Source: Paenibacillus sp. FSL H8-0537
GTDB lineage: Bacteria; Bacillota; Bacilli; Paenibacillales; Paenibacillaceae
Assembly: GCF_038051995.1 (NCBI RefSeq)
Contig: NZ_CP150290.1
Location: 4,392,001-4,456,000, forward strand
Reading direction: 5' to 3'
Length of the DNA stretch: 64,000 nt
Part shown: in pieces, positions 9,255 through 17,742 of the stretch
Layout: each line of letters begins with the position of its first letter
How positions within the stretch are numbered: the first letter of the stretch is position 1
Notes under the pieces: generated by a model
What the model saw: the letters and a program-made list of their open reading frames with translations, nothing else
Told to the model about the DNA's origin: nothing
Databases searched by the model: none
Position numbers and translations under genes: made by a program

Positions 9255-10136
9255 CTACTCTTTCATTCCGGAAGTTGCCATCGTCTGAATGACGCTGCTC
9301 TGGGAAATGATAAAGAGTGTGATCGGAACGACCATCAAGATTAGCGCAACTGCCGCACCGACTCCTGCTCTGGCAATTCCCCCTTGCGTAATTTGACCCA
9401 AAGCATAATGCAGCGTCTTTAAATTCTCACTGTAGATAAAGCTGCCCCCATCGGTCCCCCATAACATAGGAAACTGTAAAATCATGAGCGTTAACCATGC
9501 AGGCTTCACATTCGGCATGACAATGCTCCAAAAAATCCGGTATTCATTAGCACCATCAATTTTTGCCGCCTCCAGCAAGGCATCCGGTATTTGCTCCATG
9601 AACTGCTTCATGAGGAACAGACCTAACGGAAAGGCAAGTGACGGTACAATAATCGACGCATGCGTGTTAATCCATCCAAGCCATGACATCACCATATAGT
9701 TGGGAATTGCCGTCACATGCCCAGAAAACATCAAGGACAGCACTACGATGGAGAACAGCGTTTTTGATCCCAAAAATCGGTATTTTGCTAGTGGATATGC
9801 TGCGGCCGAGGCAAGCAAAATATGGCCGGCCGTACCGATAATTGTAATGATCACCGTATTTGCAATATATCGCGTGAGCGGGACCCACGAATTGCCCATT
9901 ATCGCCACCAGGTCAAAAAAGTTATCCAGCGTTGGGTTGTGCACAAATATGCGTGGCGGGAAAATAAACAGCTCATCAAGCGGCTTAAACGCATTGTTCA
10001 CTGCATAAATCAAGGGCATTGCCATAAAAGCGCCGAATAAGGCCAGGAGCGCGAATAGCAAAAAGCTGACTAGAAAGGAACGATTGAGCCTTTTGGGCGT
10101 CCGAAGGACCGCGAGCATTTTCATGGCCAACGTCAC
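9255..10136 (-). CDS. Carbohydrate ABC transporter permease, MalG type (pair 1)
   Basis: This 293-residue inner-membrane permease has six predicted helices. Its EAA loop EAAKIDGANEYRIFWSIVMPN near residue 200 matches the CUT1 MalG/AraQ consensus. It starts at a GTG (10136) that overlaps the stop of the upstream permease, so the pair is probably translationally coupled; an ATG five codons later is an alternative. With 10133-11092 it forms the first of two permease pairs in this operon. The two pairs are clearly different in sequence, so they may handle different sugars. Confidence 0.88.
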   Translation of the reverse strand: MTLAMKMLAVLRTPKRLNRSFLVSFLLFALLALFGAFMAMPLIYAVNNAFKPLDELFIFPPRIFVHNPTLDNFFDLVAIMGNSWVPLTRYIANTVIITIIGTAGHILLASAAAYPLAKYRFLGSKTLFSIVVLSLMFSGHVTAIPNYMVMSWLGWINTHASIIVPSLAFPLGLFLMKQFMEQIPDALLEAAKIDGANEYRIFWSIVMPNVKPAWLTLMILQFPMLWGTDGGSFIYSENLKTLHYALGQITQGGIARAGVGAAVALILMVVPITLFIISQSSVIQTMATSGMKE

Positions 10137-11092
10137 TCACCGACCTTTCGCAGCATTTTCTGTGTCAGCATATTCGTTCCAATCATAATGACAAAAAGAA
10201 CTGTCGCAATGGCTGACGCGTAGCCCATTTCAAAGCGAATCGAGCCAAAGTCCATCAGGTGCGTAACCACCGTATGCGCAGCATAGTTGACACTTGGAAA
10301 GCCAGCCAGCGCAATGGAGATGTCCGCAACCGCGAATGCTCCAGTAATCTGCAGGACGGCCCCGAATAACAGCTGCGGCCTCATGGAAGGCAGCGTAATG
10401 AACCACAATTCCTGCCAACGATTGTTAATGCCATCAACGGCGCCCGCTTCAATCAACGTCTGATCAATCGTTTGCAGACCCGCGATAAAGGCGAGAAAGC
10501 TCGTGCCCAGGCTAAGCCATAGCTGGACGAGAATCACGATCGGCAAAATATATTTCTCATTGGTCAGCCATAAAATCGGTTCCAGCATTAATCCATATTT
10601 GATCAGAAACCCATTTAAATAGCCGTAGCTATCTCCGGAAAATACGATCAGCCATATAAAGAACACATTTCCAGAAATCGATGGCGCATAGAAAATCAAG
10701 GTCATGACCGCACGAATCTTCGGTGACAGCTCATTGATGATCCATGCAAATAGAAAACAAGCGATATAGCTGACCGGGCCGGTAATGACCGCGAACATAA
10801 AGGTATTTTTTAAGGCAATCATGAATACATCGTCGTTAAGAAACAGCCTTGAATAGTTTTGCCAGCCAACAAAACGCGGAAATTCGAGCATATTAAAATA
10901 AAAGAAGCTTAGACATAAAGAGAATACGACTGGAATGACCGTAAATAAGAAGAAAATAAGCATATACGGACTCATCAAAATATAGTGATGCTTGTTTCTT
11001 TTCAACTCCTTTATCGTATGTGCCCATTTGGACGTCTTCGTTGGCTGGACGGGTTTAGGAACGGTTTTACCTGTTGCTGTTTCTGCTTGCAT
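10133..11092 (-). CDS. Carbohydrate ABC transporter permease, MalF/UgpA type (pair 1)
   Basis: This 319-residue permease has a cytoplasmic N-terminus of about 35 residues, then six helices beginning YILMSPYMLIFFLFTVIPVV. The EAA loop is EAGAVDGINNRWQELWFITLPS near residues 218-239. The ATG at 11092 has GGGGTG seven bases ahead. It follows the large solute-binding protein gene by 17 bases, and binding protein, MalF and MalG in that order is the canonical CUT1 arrangement. No ATPase gene follows. Confidence 0.88.
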   Translation of the reverse strand: MQAETATGKTVPKPVQPTKTSKWAHTIKELKRNKHHYILMSPYMLIFFLFTVIPVVFSLCLSFFYFNMLEFPRFVGWQNYSRLFLNDDVFMIALKNTFMFAVITGPVSYIACFLFAWIINELSPKIRAVMTLIFYAPSISGNVFFIWLIVFSGDSYGYLNGFLIKYGLMLEPILWLTNEKYILPIVILVQLWLSLGTSFLAFIAGLQTIDQTLIEAGAVDGINNRWQELWFITLPSMRPQLLFGAVLQITGAFAVADISIALAGFPSVNYAAHTVVTHLMDFGSIRFEMGYASAIATVLFVIMIGTNMLTQKMLRKVGE

Positions 11093-11108
11093 CGGCTTTC
11101 ACCCCAAT

Positions 11109-14006
11109 CTAGTACGGTAAGTTGAATTCCTTTCGTTTGATCGCTATTTCATCGTTAATGTACAAAATATAATCGGATAATGCCTCACGAGGATTCTCAT
11201 TTCCATTGACGACTTTTCGGAAGGCATTATCCAGATGCCTGCCCGTGAAATAGCCGCCTGGAACCTGCGGGATTCCTCGCACCCACTGCCACTGGCTCTC
11301 TAAATTTTGATAGTCCTTAATCGGCCAAGGCAATTGCCCAAGCGCCTCCATATTAGCTGTCGGATAACGTGCCGCTTCACCCATAAGCCCTTCCATCTCG
11401 CGTCCGTATGCCACTTGGGTTTCCTTGTCCGTCCACCATTTCATAAATTCCCATGCCGAGTCCTTGTCATTCGCATTCTCAAGCATCATCACTGCGGTTG
11501 TATGGCTGGCAACTTCATGATTGATCGAGCCGTTCTGCTGCTCCATGCCGGGCACGATTGTAAAGTCCCATAGGCCTTTAATTTCCGGTGCCATGACCGT
11601 CAGTGCATTGTAGGTCGTATAGTCCGCAATGCCGACAGGCATCTCACCCGTCCGAAAGCGATTAGGAAAGTCCGCTTGCAGCGGAAACTTGTAGTTCGTA
11701 TAGAACTGCGACCATCTCTTGAAGGCTTCCATCGATATCTCGGAATCCAAAGCGCTTCTTTTGTCCTCATCCCGATAGAACGCTCCGCCATTTTGGTACA
11801 GCAGCATCGCGAATGTCGCATTCGGAACGAGGTTCGCGTTATTGGTTGCCGCCTCAATAGGCAAATAAAACTCCATATTATGCTTTTGAAGAACGGAAAT
11901 CATGTTGTATACTTCCTGCCAGGTTTTAGGCGGCGTCAATTCCAGCTCCTCCAAAATATCCTTGCGATAAAACAGCATCGGGAACGTCTGCTGCTCCGGA
12001 AGGGCATACACCCCGTTGCTGTACACATACGGTTCCAGTGCGCTGTCGCGGAAACGGGACGCCACCTCCTTGAAATCAGCAAAGCTCGATAAGTCCGCAG
12101 AGGCGTTCCGCATCGCATAGTTGACGGGTACATCTTCGCCAATCTGCATAGCAACGTCAGGCCCTTCCTCAGCTAAAGTAGCCGGTAGAAGGATGTTGCC
12201 CGGGACGAGCCTAAGCTTCACCGAAATATTCGATGCCGATGTAAACGAATCGTCAATCAAGCTTTTCAGCACTTGCGCCTGATCCCGCCCTGTCGTAATC
12301 CAGACGGTTATGGAACGCTGATTTTCTCCTGTATTTCCAATGCTGTCATAGTCTTCGGTATAAGAGGCTATATAGCCGCCAAGCTCGTGCTTTATTCGAC
12401 CCAATGCCGTTGCCTCCGCCTGAGGGAGCTCGCGATCTGGCGAGGAGACAACCAAATAATCAAGTGTAAGCGGTTGTTCACGTACGGTCAGAATCCATGT
12501 TCCAAGACCGCCGACATTGATTTTAAATGCATTCAAGCGCCTTGCGACGGTTTCCGGTTTGTCCACCATTTCTTCCAATTGACGAACCATCGTATGCAGA
12601 ACAGCTACTTTGTCGCTGCGCTCCCCCGTTGCTTGCTCCAAGTAATCGGCCACACGTTGAATCGTTGCCGCTTGCTCCTTGAACACCTTCGTCATCTCCG
12701 GTATACGCTTCTCCAATTGATAATCGCGGTAGGGGTCCGGCGTATTCGAGGTAATCATCAATATTTTCCTAAACATTTCATTAAGCTGCAAAACGCTGGA
12801 CTCAACCGTTCGCAGCAGCGGCGCAATTTCGCCGAGAGAAACCTCCATCCGAATTCGATGCGTGCCTTTCGTCAGATGGAATAAATACGGCTCCGCTCCT
12901 CCGAGTACATTCATCTGCCAGTTCATATCGAATTTAAACGGGATTCGCTTCATTTCCGTAAACGGGTACTGGCCGTCAATCATCAGGCTGCGTGTGCTGT
13001 AAACGCCCCGGAGCTGATCCTGCTTGCGCTTAAGGGCAATTTGATACAGGCCGTCCTCCTTCACCTCTACTTCCCACTCTATCCACTGCCCAGGCAGCTT
13101 CCAATTCAGTCCGCCAATCGTATTGATTCTGAGCTTGGAAACATCGTACGGAACAACCGACGAACTTGATCTGTCGATAAGCGGGCTCAAGGTTGGAGAT
13201 GACTTCAGCACAGCCTCTTCCGCCTGAATCGTCACGTATTGATCTTTAACAGGTGCTAAACCTGCGACTTCATATTCTTTTTTGATTTCCGCATATGATT
13301 TTGCGGTTTTCTCCTGATACAGCTCGATATAATCGATAGCCATTGGCTCCCGTGATGACGTCAGCGACAAGGTTTGCTGCCCTTGGTCAAAATAGAATAA
13401 ATACGGCTCGTCATAATAACCGCCGCTATCCGTTAAAGTTTTGAGCTGCCATGATGGCTTCTCGACCTGTCTCGGGCGCAGGTCGTTTCCTCTATCGTCC
13501 CTTCTTATAGCATCTTCCAGATTACCCCACAGTCGGTTGAACAACAGCATTTCCGCACCCTTGAATGGCACCTTCTCATTAATAGCAAGCTGCCTTTCGA
13601 TCGCTGAGCTTTTCCCCTCTATGGGGTAATAATGAATTCTAATGTTGTATAGTCCCGGTTCTGCCATCTCCAGATTCCAGCTAATGGCTCCAGCCTCCGG
13701 CGTAATCACCGCTTTTCCATCCAAGCCTTCAAACCGATCTGCCATTTCAAAGCCGTCTCCAACCGTTTTCGAAAAGCTTTCCCCTTCGATTCGGATAACT
13801 TCAGCCGGACGATCGGCAGTCGAATAGCTGTTCAAATAGTCGTCATAGCCGCCCTTGGCATAGGAATGCTCTCCCATCTCAAAAGCACTCATGGCTTTAA
13901 CCTTCCCCCTATCAGATTGATTCGGAGGGTTATAGCTCCAAATGGACAAAAAAAATAAAACTAGAGCTAGTATGGCGATTGTGTATTTCTTCGCTTTGCT
14001 GTTCAA
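11109..14006 (-). CDS. Large solute-binding protein fused to carbohydrate-binding-like domains
   Basis: The product is about 965 residues from the TTG at 14006, which lies seven bases after AGGAGGGG; the open frame extends to 14072 but has no comparable ribosome site. A hydrophobic N-terminal segment (KKYTIAILALVLFFLSIWSY) exports or anchors it. Two beta-sandwich regions follow (about 70-230 and 255-400), with phrases typical of CBM6/CBM35-like modules (IRIEGESFSK, MAIDYIELYQE, VTIQAEEAV, GTHRIRMEV). A helical linker (about 410-500) leads to a family 1 extracellular sugar-binding domain (about 580-965). This is about twice the length of normal binding proteins. It could hold polymer or cell-wall glycan near the transporter. 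It is the second gene of the operon, after a strong hairpin. Confidence 0.8.
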   Translation of the reverse strand: MNSKAKKYTIAILALVLFFLSIWSYNPPNQSDRGKVKAMSAFEMGEHSYAKGGYDDYLNSYSTADRPAEVIRIEGESFSKTVGDGFEMADRFEGLDGKAVITPEAGAISWNLEMAEPGLYNIRIHYYPIEGKSSAIERQLAINEKVPFKGAEMLLFNRLWGNLEDAIRRDDRGNDLRPRQVEKPSWQLKTLTDSGGYYDEPYLFYFDQGQQTLSLTSSREPMAIDYIELYQEKTAKSYAEIKKEYEVAGLAPVKDQYVTIQAEEAVLKSSPTLSPLIDRSSSSVVPYDVSKLRINTIGGLNWKLPGQWIEWEVEVKEDGLYQIALKRKQDQLRGVYSTRSLMIDGQYPFTEMKRIPFKFDMNWQMNVLGGAEPYLFHLTKGTHRIRMEVSLGEIAPLLRTVESSVLQLNEMFRKILMITSNTPDPYRDYQLEKRIPEMTKVFKEQAATIQRVADYLEQATGERSDKVAVLHTMVRQLEEMVDKPETVARRLNAFKINVGGLGTWILTVREQPLTLDYLVVSSPDRELPQAEATALGRIKHELGGYIASYTEDYDSIGNTGENQRSITVWITTGRDQAQVLKSLIDDSFTSASNISVKLRLVPGNILLPATLAEEGPDVAMQIGEDVPVNYAMRNASADLSSFADFKEVASRFRDSALEPYVYSNGVYALPEQQTFPMLFYRKDILEELELTPPKTWQEVYNMISVLQKHNMEFYLPIEAATNNANLVPNATFAMLLYQNGGAFYRDEDKRSALDSEISMEAFKRWSQFYTNYKFPLQADFPNRFRTGEMPVGIADYTTYNALTVMAPEIKGLWDFTIVPGMEQQNGSINHEVASHTTAVMMLENANDKDSAWEFMKWWTDKETQVAYGREMEGLMGEAARYPTANMEALGQLPWPIKDYQNLESQWQWVRGIPQVPGGYFTGRHLDNAFRKVVNGNENPREALSDYILYINDEIAIKRKEFNLPY

Positions 14007-14043
14007 TTCTTCTCCCCTCCTGCTGCTAGAGATAAAATATTCC

Positions 14044-14084
14044 GAACAGCCCCTATTAATAGACTGGCTCAATAGGGACTGTTC
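14044..14084 (-). terminator. Intercistronic hairpin behind the first binding-protein gene
   Basis: A 14-bp stem, fully paired on the minus-strand RNA with one G-T wobble (14044-14057 with 14071-14084), lies between the 470-residue binding-protein gene and the 987-codon gene. It is followed by a broken T stretch. Hairpins in this position usually protect or partly terminate the transcript, so that the first binding protein is made in excess over permeases. Confidence 0.7.
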
Positions 14085-14102
14085 GACATTCGTAAGGAAT
14101 CG

Positions 14103-15515
14103 CTATTTTTTATACACTTCGTCAATTGCAGCTTGAACATTCGCTTTAAATTTGCTTATAACGGTAGATACCGAGTTTCCAGCAATAAGATCGCCTATAA
14201 TATCGTAATAAGGCAATTTCGGGAATGTATTGTGATCGAGAACAAGCATGCCTTTTCCGGAAATGATGGCGTTCTCAATATCATCCTCATTCGTAAAGTT
14301 GCTCTCCAGTGTAGCTTGGTCTGGATAATCATAAAGCGAATCGACATCGTTTATTTTTTCCCAAATGTACATAAGCTGCTCTGGGTTCTCGACTTTTTTT
14401 GGAATCGCCAGGGACTGGAAGAGAGCTTCGCCAGCATGGTAGGCGGTAGCACTCGGACCTTTAGGGAAGGGAACGAAGCCGATGTCATAATCCTTCATAT
14501 CAGTCTTAAGTCCTCCGATTTCCCAAATGGCGCCTGCATACATCAGCGTATTGCCTTGACGGAAAAACTGGCCAGGCTCTGTCCAATCTCCGCCTTCCGT
14601 AGCTCTGGCAACCTTCTCGGTTGCCACACGGGAAATGAAATTAAAGGCTTCAACCGTTTTGGGATCTTCTAAATTTTGCTTATTCCCTAGGGTAAGGCTT
14701 GCTTCATTGGAGTACAGCGACTGATCCATCAGCGAGCCTTGTGAAAGTCCCCATCTATCCAGCTTCCCATCGTTATTCGTATCCTTGTTGGCCTCTTTGG
14801 CAACTTGAATGAACGTGTCCCAATTCCAATTATCTTCATCTACATAATCCTGAAGCGGCTTAAGTCCTAGCTGATTCAGAAGAGTACGATTATAGAAAAC
14901 CCCACTCATAAAATCAGACTGATTATCCGTAAAACCATAGCCTCTGCCCTCATACTGCATAAACTCATTTGTAACCTTCTGGTTGAATACCTTCGTATTT
15001 TTCGTATACTCATCAATCGGCCAAATTAAATCTTGTTGGACCAATGCCGGAATCATATAGGCTTTACCCAGTCTGACGATATCGCCTAGTGGCTCGCCTG
15101 CTACCAAAGATGCGACAACTTTCTGCTGATACTCACCGTAGTCAACAGCGACGTATTCCACTTTAAAATTATGCTTCTTCATTAGATCATCCAGATTTTT
15201 CTTGCGCTGAATGTTGTCTGGATTGTCCTCGGGTATCGTCATATCCCACCACGATACGATTTTGATCACCCGTCCGCCCATGTCAAAATCCATCTCTGGC
15301 GTCGATTGTTCATCTCCAGTTGCCTCACCGGCATTATTAGCTTCAGCAGGCTCAGTCGTTTCCGAGCCTTCGTTAACGCTTGCCTCTACCGGTTCCTTAT
15401 TGCTGTTACCATTACTGCTTCCACTGGCATTAGTGCCTGCATTACCGCTGCATGCTGCTAGTGTAAATATCAACATTAAACTTAATAAAAAGACTGACAG
15501 TTTTCTCACTTGCAT
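14103..15515 (-). CDS. Sugar ABC transporter substrate-binding lipoprotein
   Basis: This 470-residue lipoprotein has lipobox LAAC at residues 19-22, followed by a Ser/Asn/Glu-rich linker (about 23-75) and then a family 1 solute-binding fold. TNNDGKLDRWGLSQ near residue 250 is an EF-hand-like loop seen in many LplA-type binding proteins. The first gene of an operon encoding a binding protein is typically the primary ligand receptor. GGGGGG lies six bases before the ATG. The transcript should begin about 26 bases upstream, at the promoter module at 15548-15613, and a hairpin follows the gene. The ligand is probably a xylan oligosaccharide, inferred from the promoter it shares with the secreted xylanase. 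Confidence 0.88.
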   Translation of the reverse strand: MQVRKLSVFLLSLMLIFTLAACSGNAGTNASGSSNGNSNKEPVEASVNEGSETTEPAEANNAGEATGDEQSTPEMDFDMGGRVIKIVSWWDMTIPEDNPDNIQRKKNLDDLMKKHNFKVEYVAVDYGEYQQKVVASLVAGEPLGDIVRLGKAYMIPALVQQDLIWPIDEYTKNTKVFNQKVTNEFMQYEGRGYGFTDNQSDFMSGVFYNRTLLNQLGLKPLQDYVDEDNWNWDTFIQVAKEANKDTNNDGKLDRWGLSQGSLMDQSLYSNEASLTLGNKQNLEDPKTVEAFNFISRVATEKVARATEGGDWTEPGQFFRQGNTLMYAGAIWEIGGLKTDMKDYDIGFVPFPKGPSATAYHAGEALFQSLAIPKKVENPEQLMYIWEKINDVDSLYDYPDQATLESNFTNEDDIENAIISGKGMLVLDHNTFPKLPYYDIIGDLIAGNSVSTVISKFKANVQAAIDEVYKK

Positions 15516-15547
15516 ATGGATCCCCCCTGAAAATGGATTACATAAAA

Positions 15548-15613
15548 ATTGTAGCGCTTACATTTCTGAGTAACAACCTGCCTGTATTTAGATCAATCAC
15601 CCTATAAATTATA
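15548..15613 (-). promoter_or_regulatory. Composite promoter of the nine-gene ABC operon, copy 1 of a shared module
   Basis: On the minus strand the -35 is TTGTTA (15571-15576), the spacer is 17 bases, and the -10 is TACAAT (15548-15553), about 30 bases before the start codon. A cre-like site (15550-15562, core GTAAGCGCTAC on the minus strand) overlaps the -10 and spacer, so CcpA binding would block polymerase. Upstream lie box A GGGTGATTG (15594-15602), box B AGGTTGTT overlapping the -35, and an A/T-rich TATAATTTATA. The same order and spacing recur twice before the secreted xylanase gene. Boxes A and B are 22 bp apart, about two helical turns, as expected for an AraC-type activator. Confidence 0.7.
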
Positions 15614-15798
15614 GATTCCAGTAAAATCGCTTTCTTTCCATGTTACACCAATTTACAAATGGTAAACAAATGGTTGAGGGATAAAGAAATGCACGTTGTG
15701 GAGAAGCCGTGCGTTGAACATAATGGAAACATAATTACTTCATTCGTACGGAAATTCATCCGAAGCCTATTATCGAAAATGAAAGTGAGGTTCTAACC

Positions 15799-16551
15799 GT
15801 GTATAAGGTATTGCTTGTTGATCCAATGATTCATTCGAGGGAAAAGACGCTGAACTTGCTTGACTGGAGACATTTAGGTTTTATCATACAAGCGTATGCG
15901 GGCAATTCCTCGGACGCCCTGGCTTTAATGGACAGGGAGCCCTTTTCCCTTGTTCTAATTAATATTAAAAACGCTCAAGCAGATGGCATGCTGCTTTGCG
16001 AGCATATCCGCCAGCAAAGCCGCGTTTCGATCATCCTCTTGGAAGGGGGCGATGATTTCCAGTTGGCTAGGAAAGCTTTGTCCTTTCAAGTAAGCGATTA
16101 CATTGCGCAGCCTGTTCAAGCAAGCGATTTAACGGCAAGCATACTTGCTGTAAAAAAAGAACTGGAATCCATCGCTGATGATCAACAGCCATTACATGCA
16201 TCGCCTGTCCCCTTTAAGCGGAGCAAGCAGGGCAAGTCGATTATCGATATCGTAAAAAAATACGTGGAGGAAGAATTGCACCTTAACATTACGCTGAAAA
16301 AAATATCCTCCCTTTTGCACTTCAACTGCGCTTATCTGGGTCAAAAGTTCAAGGATCACGAAAACATGTCGTTTAATGAATACCTCCTTCAGCAACGGAT
16401 GGAAAAAGCAAAGCTGCTGCTCGAAAAAACGGATATGCGCATCTATGAAATTGCGAATGAGGTTGGTTACACTGAAATCGATTGGTTTTATAAAAAATTC
16501 AAAGCGTATACAGGAGCCAGTGCGAACGAATATAGAAAGCAAATCTCTTAA
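15799..16551 (+). CDS. YesN-like AraC regulator with degenerate receiver domain
   Basis: This 250-residue protein has a receiver-like domain (1-120) and an AraC-type double helix-turn-helix (about 150-250, ending DWFYKKFKAYTGASANEYRKQI). The receiver fold is visible, but key residues are changed. The phosphorylated Asp is Asn55 (LVLINIK instead of the usual LVLTDIR), the conserved Thr/Ser region reads ILLEGG, the signalling Lys is Gln104 (YIAQPV instead of YLLKPV), and the acidic pair is VDPM rather than VDDE. It therefore should not be controlled by phosphorylation. It starts at GTG (15799), eight bases after GTGAGG. It is divergent from the nine-gene operon and has no histidine kinase partner, so it is the likely direct regulator of that operon. 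Confidence 0.85.
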   Translation: MYKVLLVDPMIHSREKTLNLLDWRHLGFIIQAYAGNSSDALALMDREPFSLVLINIKNAQADGMLLCEHIRQQSRVSIILLEGGDDFQLARKALSFQVSDYIAQPVQASDLTASILAVKKELESIADDQQPLHASPVPFKRSKQGKSIIDIVKKYVEEELHLNITLKKISSLLHFNCAYLGQKFKDHENMSFNEYLLQQRMEKAKLLLEKTDMRIYEIANEVGYTEIDWFYKKFKAYTGASANEYRKQIS

Positions 16552-16582
16552 ATTCATAGCTGTAATTGCGAGCACAAACATA

Positions 16583-16617
16583 CAGGCCAGCTTCCCTTGG
16601 ATGAGGAAGCTGGCCTG
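16583..16617. terminator. Hairpin between convergent genes
   Basis: A 13-bp perfect stem (16583-16595 with 16605-16617) has a 9-base loop. It sits between the plus-strand regulator and the minus-strand xylanase gene. There is no clear T-run on either side, so it may be a weak bidirectional terminator or an mRNA-stabilising end. Confidence 0.6.
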
Positions 16618-16672
16618 CTGCATGTCAATTAACCTTATAGAGCCATTACCTGTAACATTTACTGATTCCGCT

Positions 16673-17707
16673 CTATTGTTCTGTTGCTCTACTTGCAGAC
16701 AAATGGACAACCTCGTAATAGGCACCTTTCGGCTGCTGCTCCGTATCAAACAATAGCGGCCAATTTTTGCGGCCACTTACCGGGAAATAATCCAGCCAAG
16801 TATAGTCGTCTGCCGCTCCCCAAAACGTAACACCTGTCAGCACATCCCTATATTCGCGAAACAGCTCAAAAAACTGGCGGTAACGTTGTTCCTGCTGACG
16901 CAGCATTTCAACTGTCGGTATCACTATATCCGTACGTCGGTCTTCAAAGGCGAAGACCGACACATCCATCTCAGTAATTTGCAGCTTCAAGCCAAGCGAT
17001 GCATAACGCTCGATTGCCGCGCGGATGTCATCCAGAGATGGTTCTGTTAAATTCCAATGTCCCTGCAACCCAATACCGTGTACCGGAGCTCCCTGTTCAA
17101 GAAGCGTCTTGACGAGCCGATAAATTTTCTCGCGCTTCGCCGGATTGCACTCATTGTAATCGTTGTAGAACAACAGCGCCGCTGGATCGGCTTCATGGGC
17201 AAATTGGAAGGCTTTTACCATGTAATCCTCGCCAATGCCCTCCAGCCACCTCGAGGGCCTCAACCATTCATCCCCTTCGTCGCTGACCGCTTCGTTGACG
17301 ACATCCCAGCAATAGCTAGTATCTTGGTAACGCTGCATAACCGCCATGATATGCGCCTTCATCCGGGCAAGCAGCGTTTCCCGAGATGCTGTTCCGCCGT
17401 TTCCATCGTCGAATACCCAATCTGGTGTCTGATTATGCCACACGAGCGTATGCCCGCGCAGCTTCATGCCATGCTCTCTGGCAAACTGGGCAATCTGATC
17501 AGCCGCCTCGAATGTATACGTATCCTCGGCAGGGTGAAGGCTTTCAAATTTCATTTCGTTTTCCGCCGTCAAGCTGTTGTAATGCTTGATCAGCAATTCA
17601 CGTTGACTAACGATGGTGTGACCATTAACCGCAGCACCAATCAGAAAATCATTTTTGAAGCTTCCCGCCAGACTATCCGCTGAATTCATATGCTTCTTCT
17701 CTGTCAT
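16673..17707 (-). CDS. Intracellular GH10 endo-1,4-beta-xylanase
   Basis: This 344-residue single-domain glycoside hydrolase family 10 protein has no signal peptide, so it should act in the cytoplasm on imported xylo-oligosaccharides or aldouronates. The TIM barrel runs over almost the entire length. The acid/base Glu139 lies in WDVVNEAV and the nucleophile Glu246 in LQITEMDVS. Also visible are RGHTLVWHNQTPDW near 84-97 and the C-terminal FWGAADDYTWLDYFP substrate-site motif. It begins 35 bases after the secreted GH10 gene, with GAGAGGCGG before the ATG, so the two are almost certainly one transcript. Families of this type release xylose and xylobiose inside the cell. Confidence 0.93.
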   Translation of the reverse strand: MTEKKHMNSADSLAGSFKNDFLIGAAVNGHTIVSQRELLIKHYNSLTAENEMKFESLHPAEDTYTFEAADQIAQFAREHGMKLRGHTLVWHNQTPDWVFDDGNGGTASRETLLARMKAHIMAVMQRYQDTSYCWDVVNEAVSDEGDEWLRPSRWLEGIGEDYMVKAFQFAHEADPAALLFYNDYNECNPAKREKIYRLVKTLLEQGAPVHGIGLQGHWNLTEPSLDDIRAAIERYASLGLKLQITEMDVSVFAFEDRRTDIVIPTVEMLRQQEQRYRQFFELFREYRDVLTGVTFWGAADDYTWLDYFPVSGRKNWPLLFDTEQQPKGAYYEVVHLSASRATEQ

Positions 17708-17742
17708 TCTTCTACCGCCTCTCGCTTTTTTCTATGACGATG

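Noticed and set aside
15608..15613. Perfect TATAAT on the minus strand as -10 of the nine-gene operon
   Set aside because: It has no usable -35 and would leave the cre-like site and boxes downstream of the start. TTGTTA-17-TACAAT closer to the gene fits better and has parallels in the other two copies, so I treat this as part of the upstream element.
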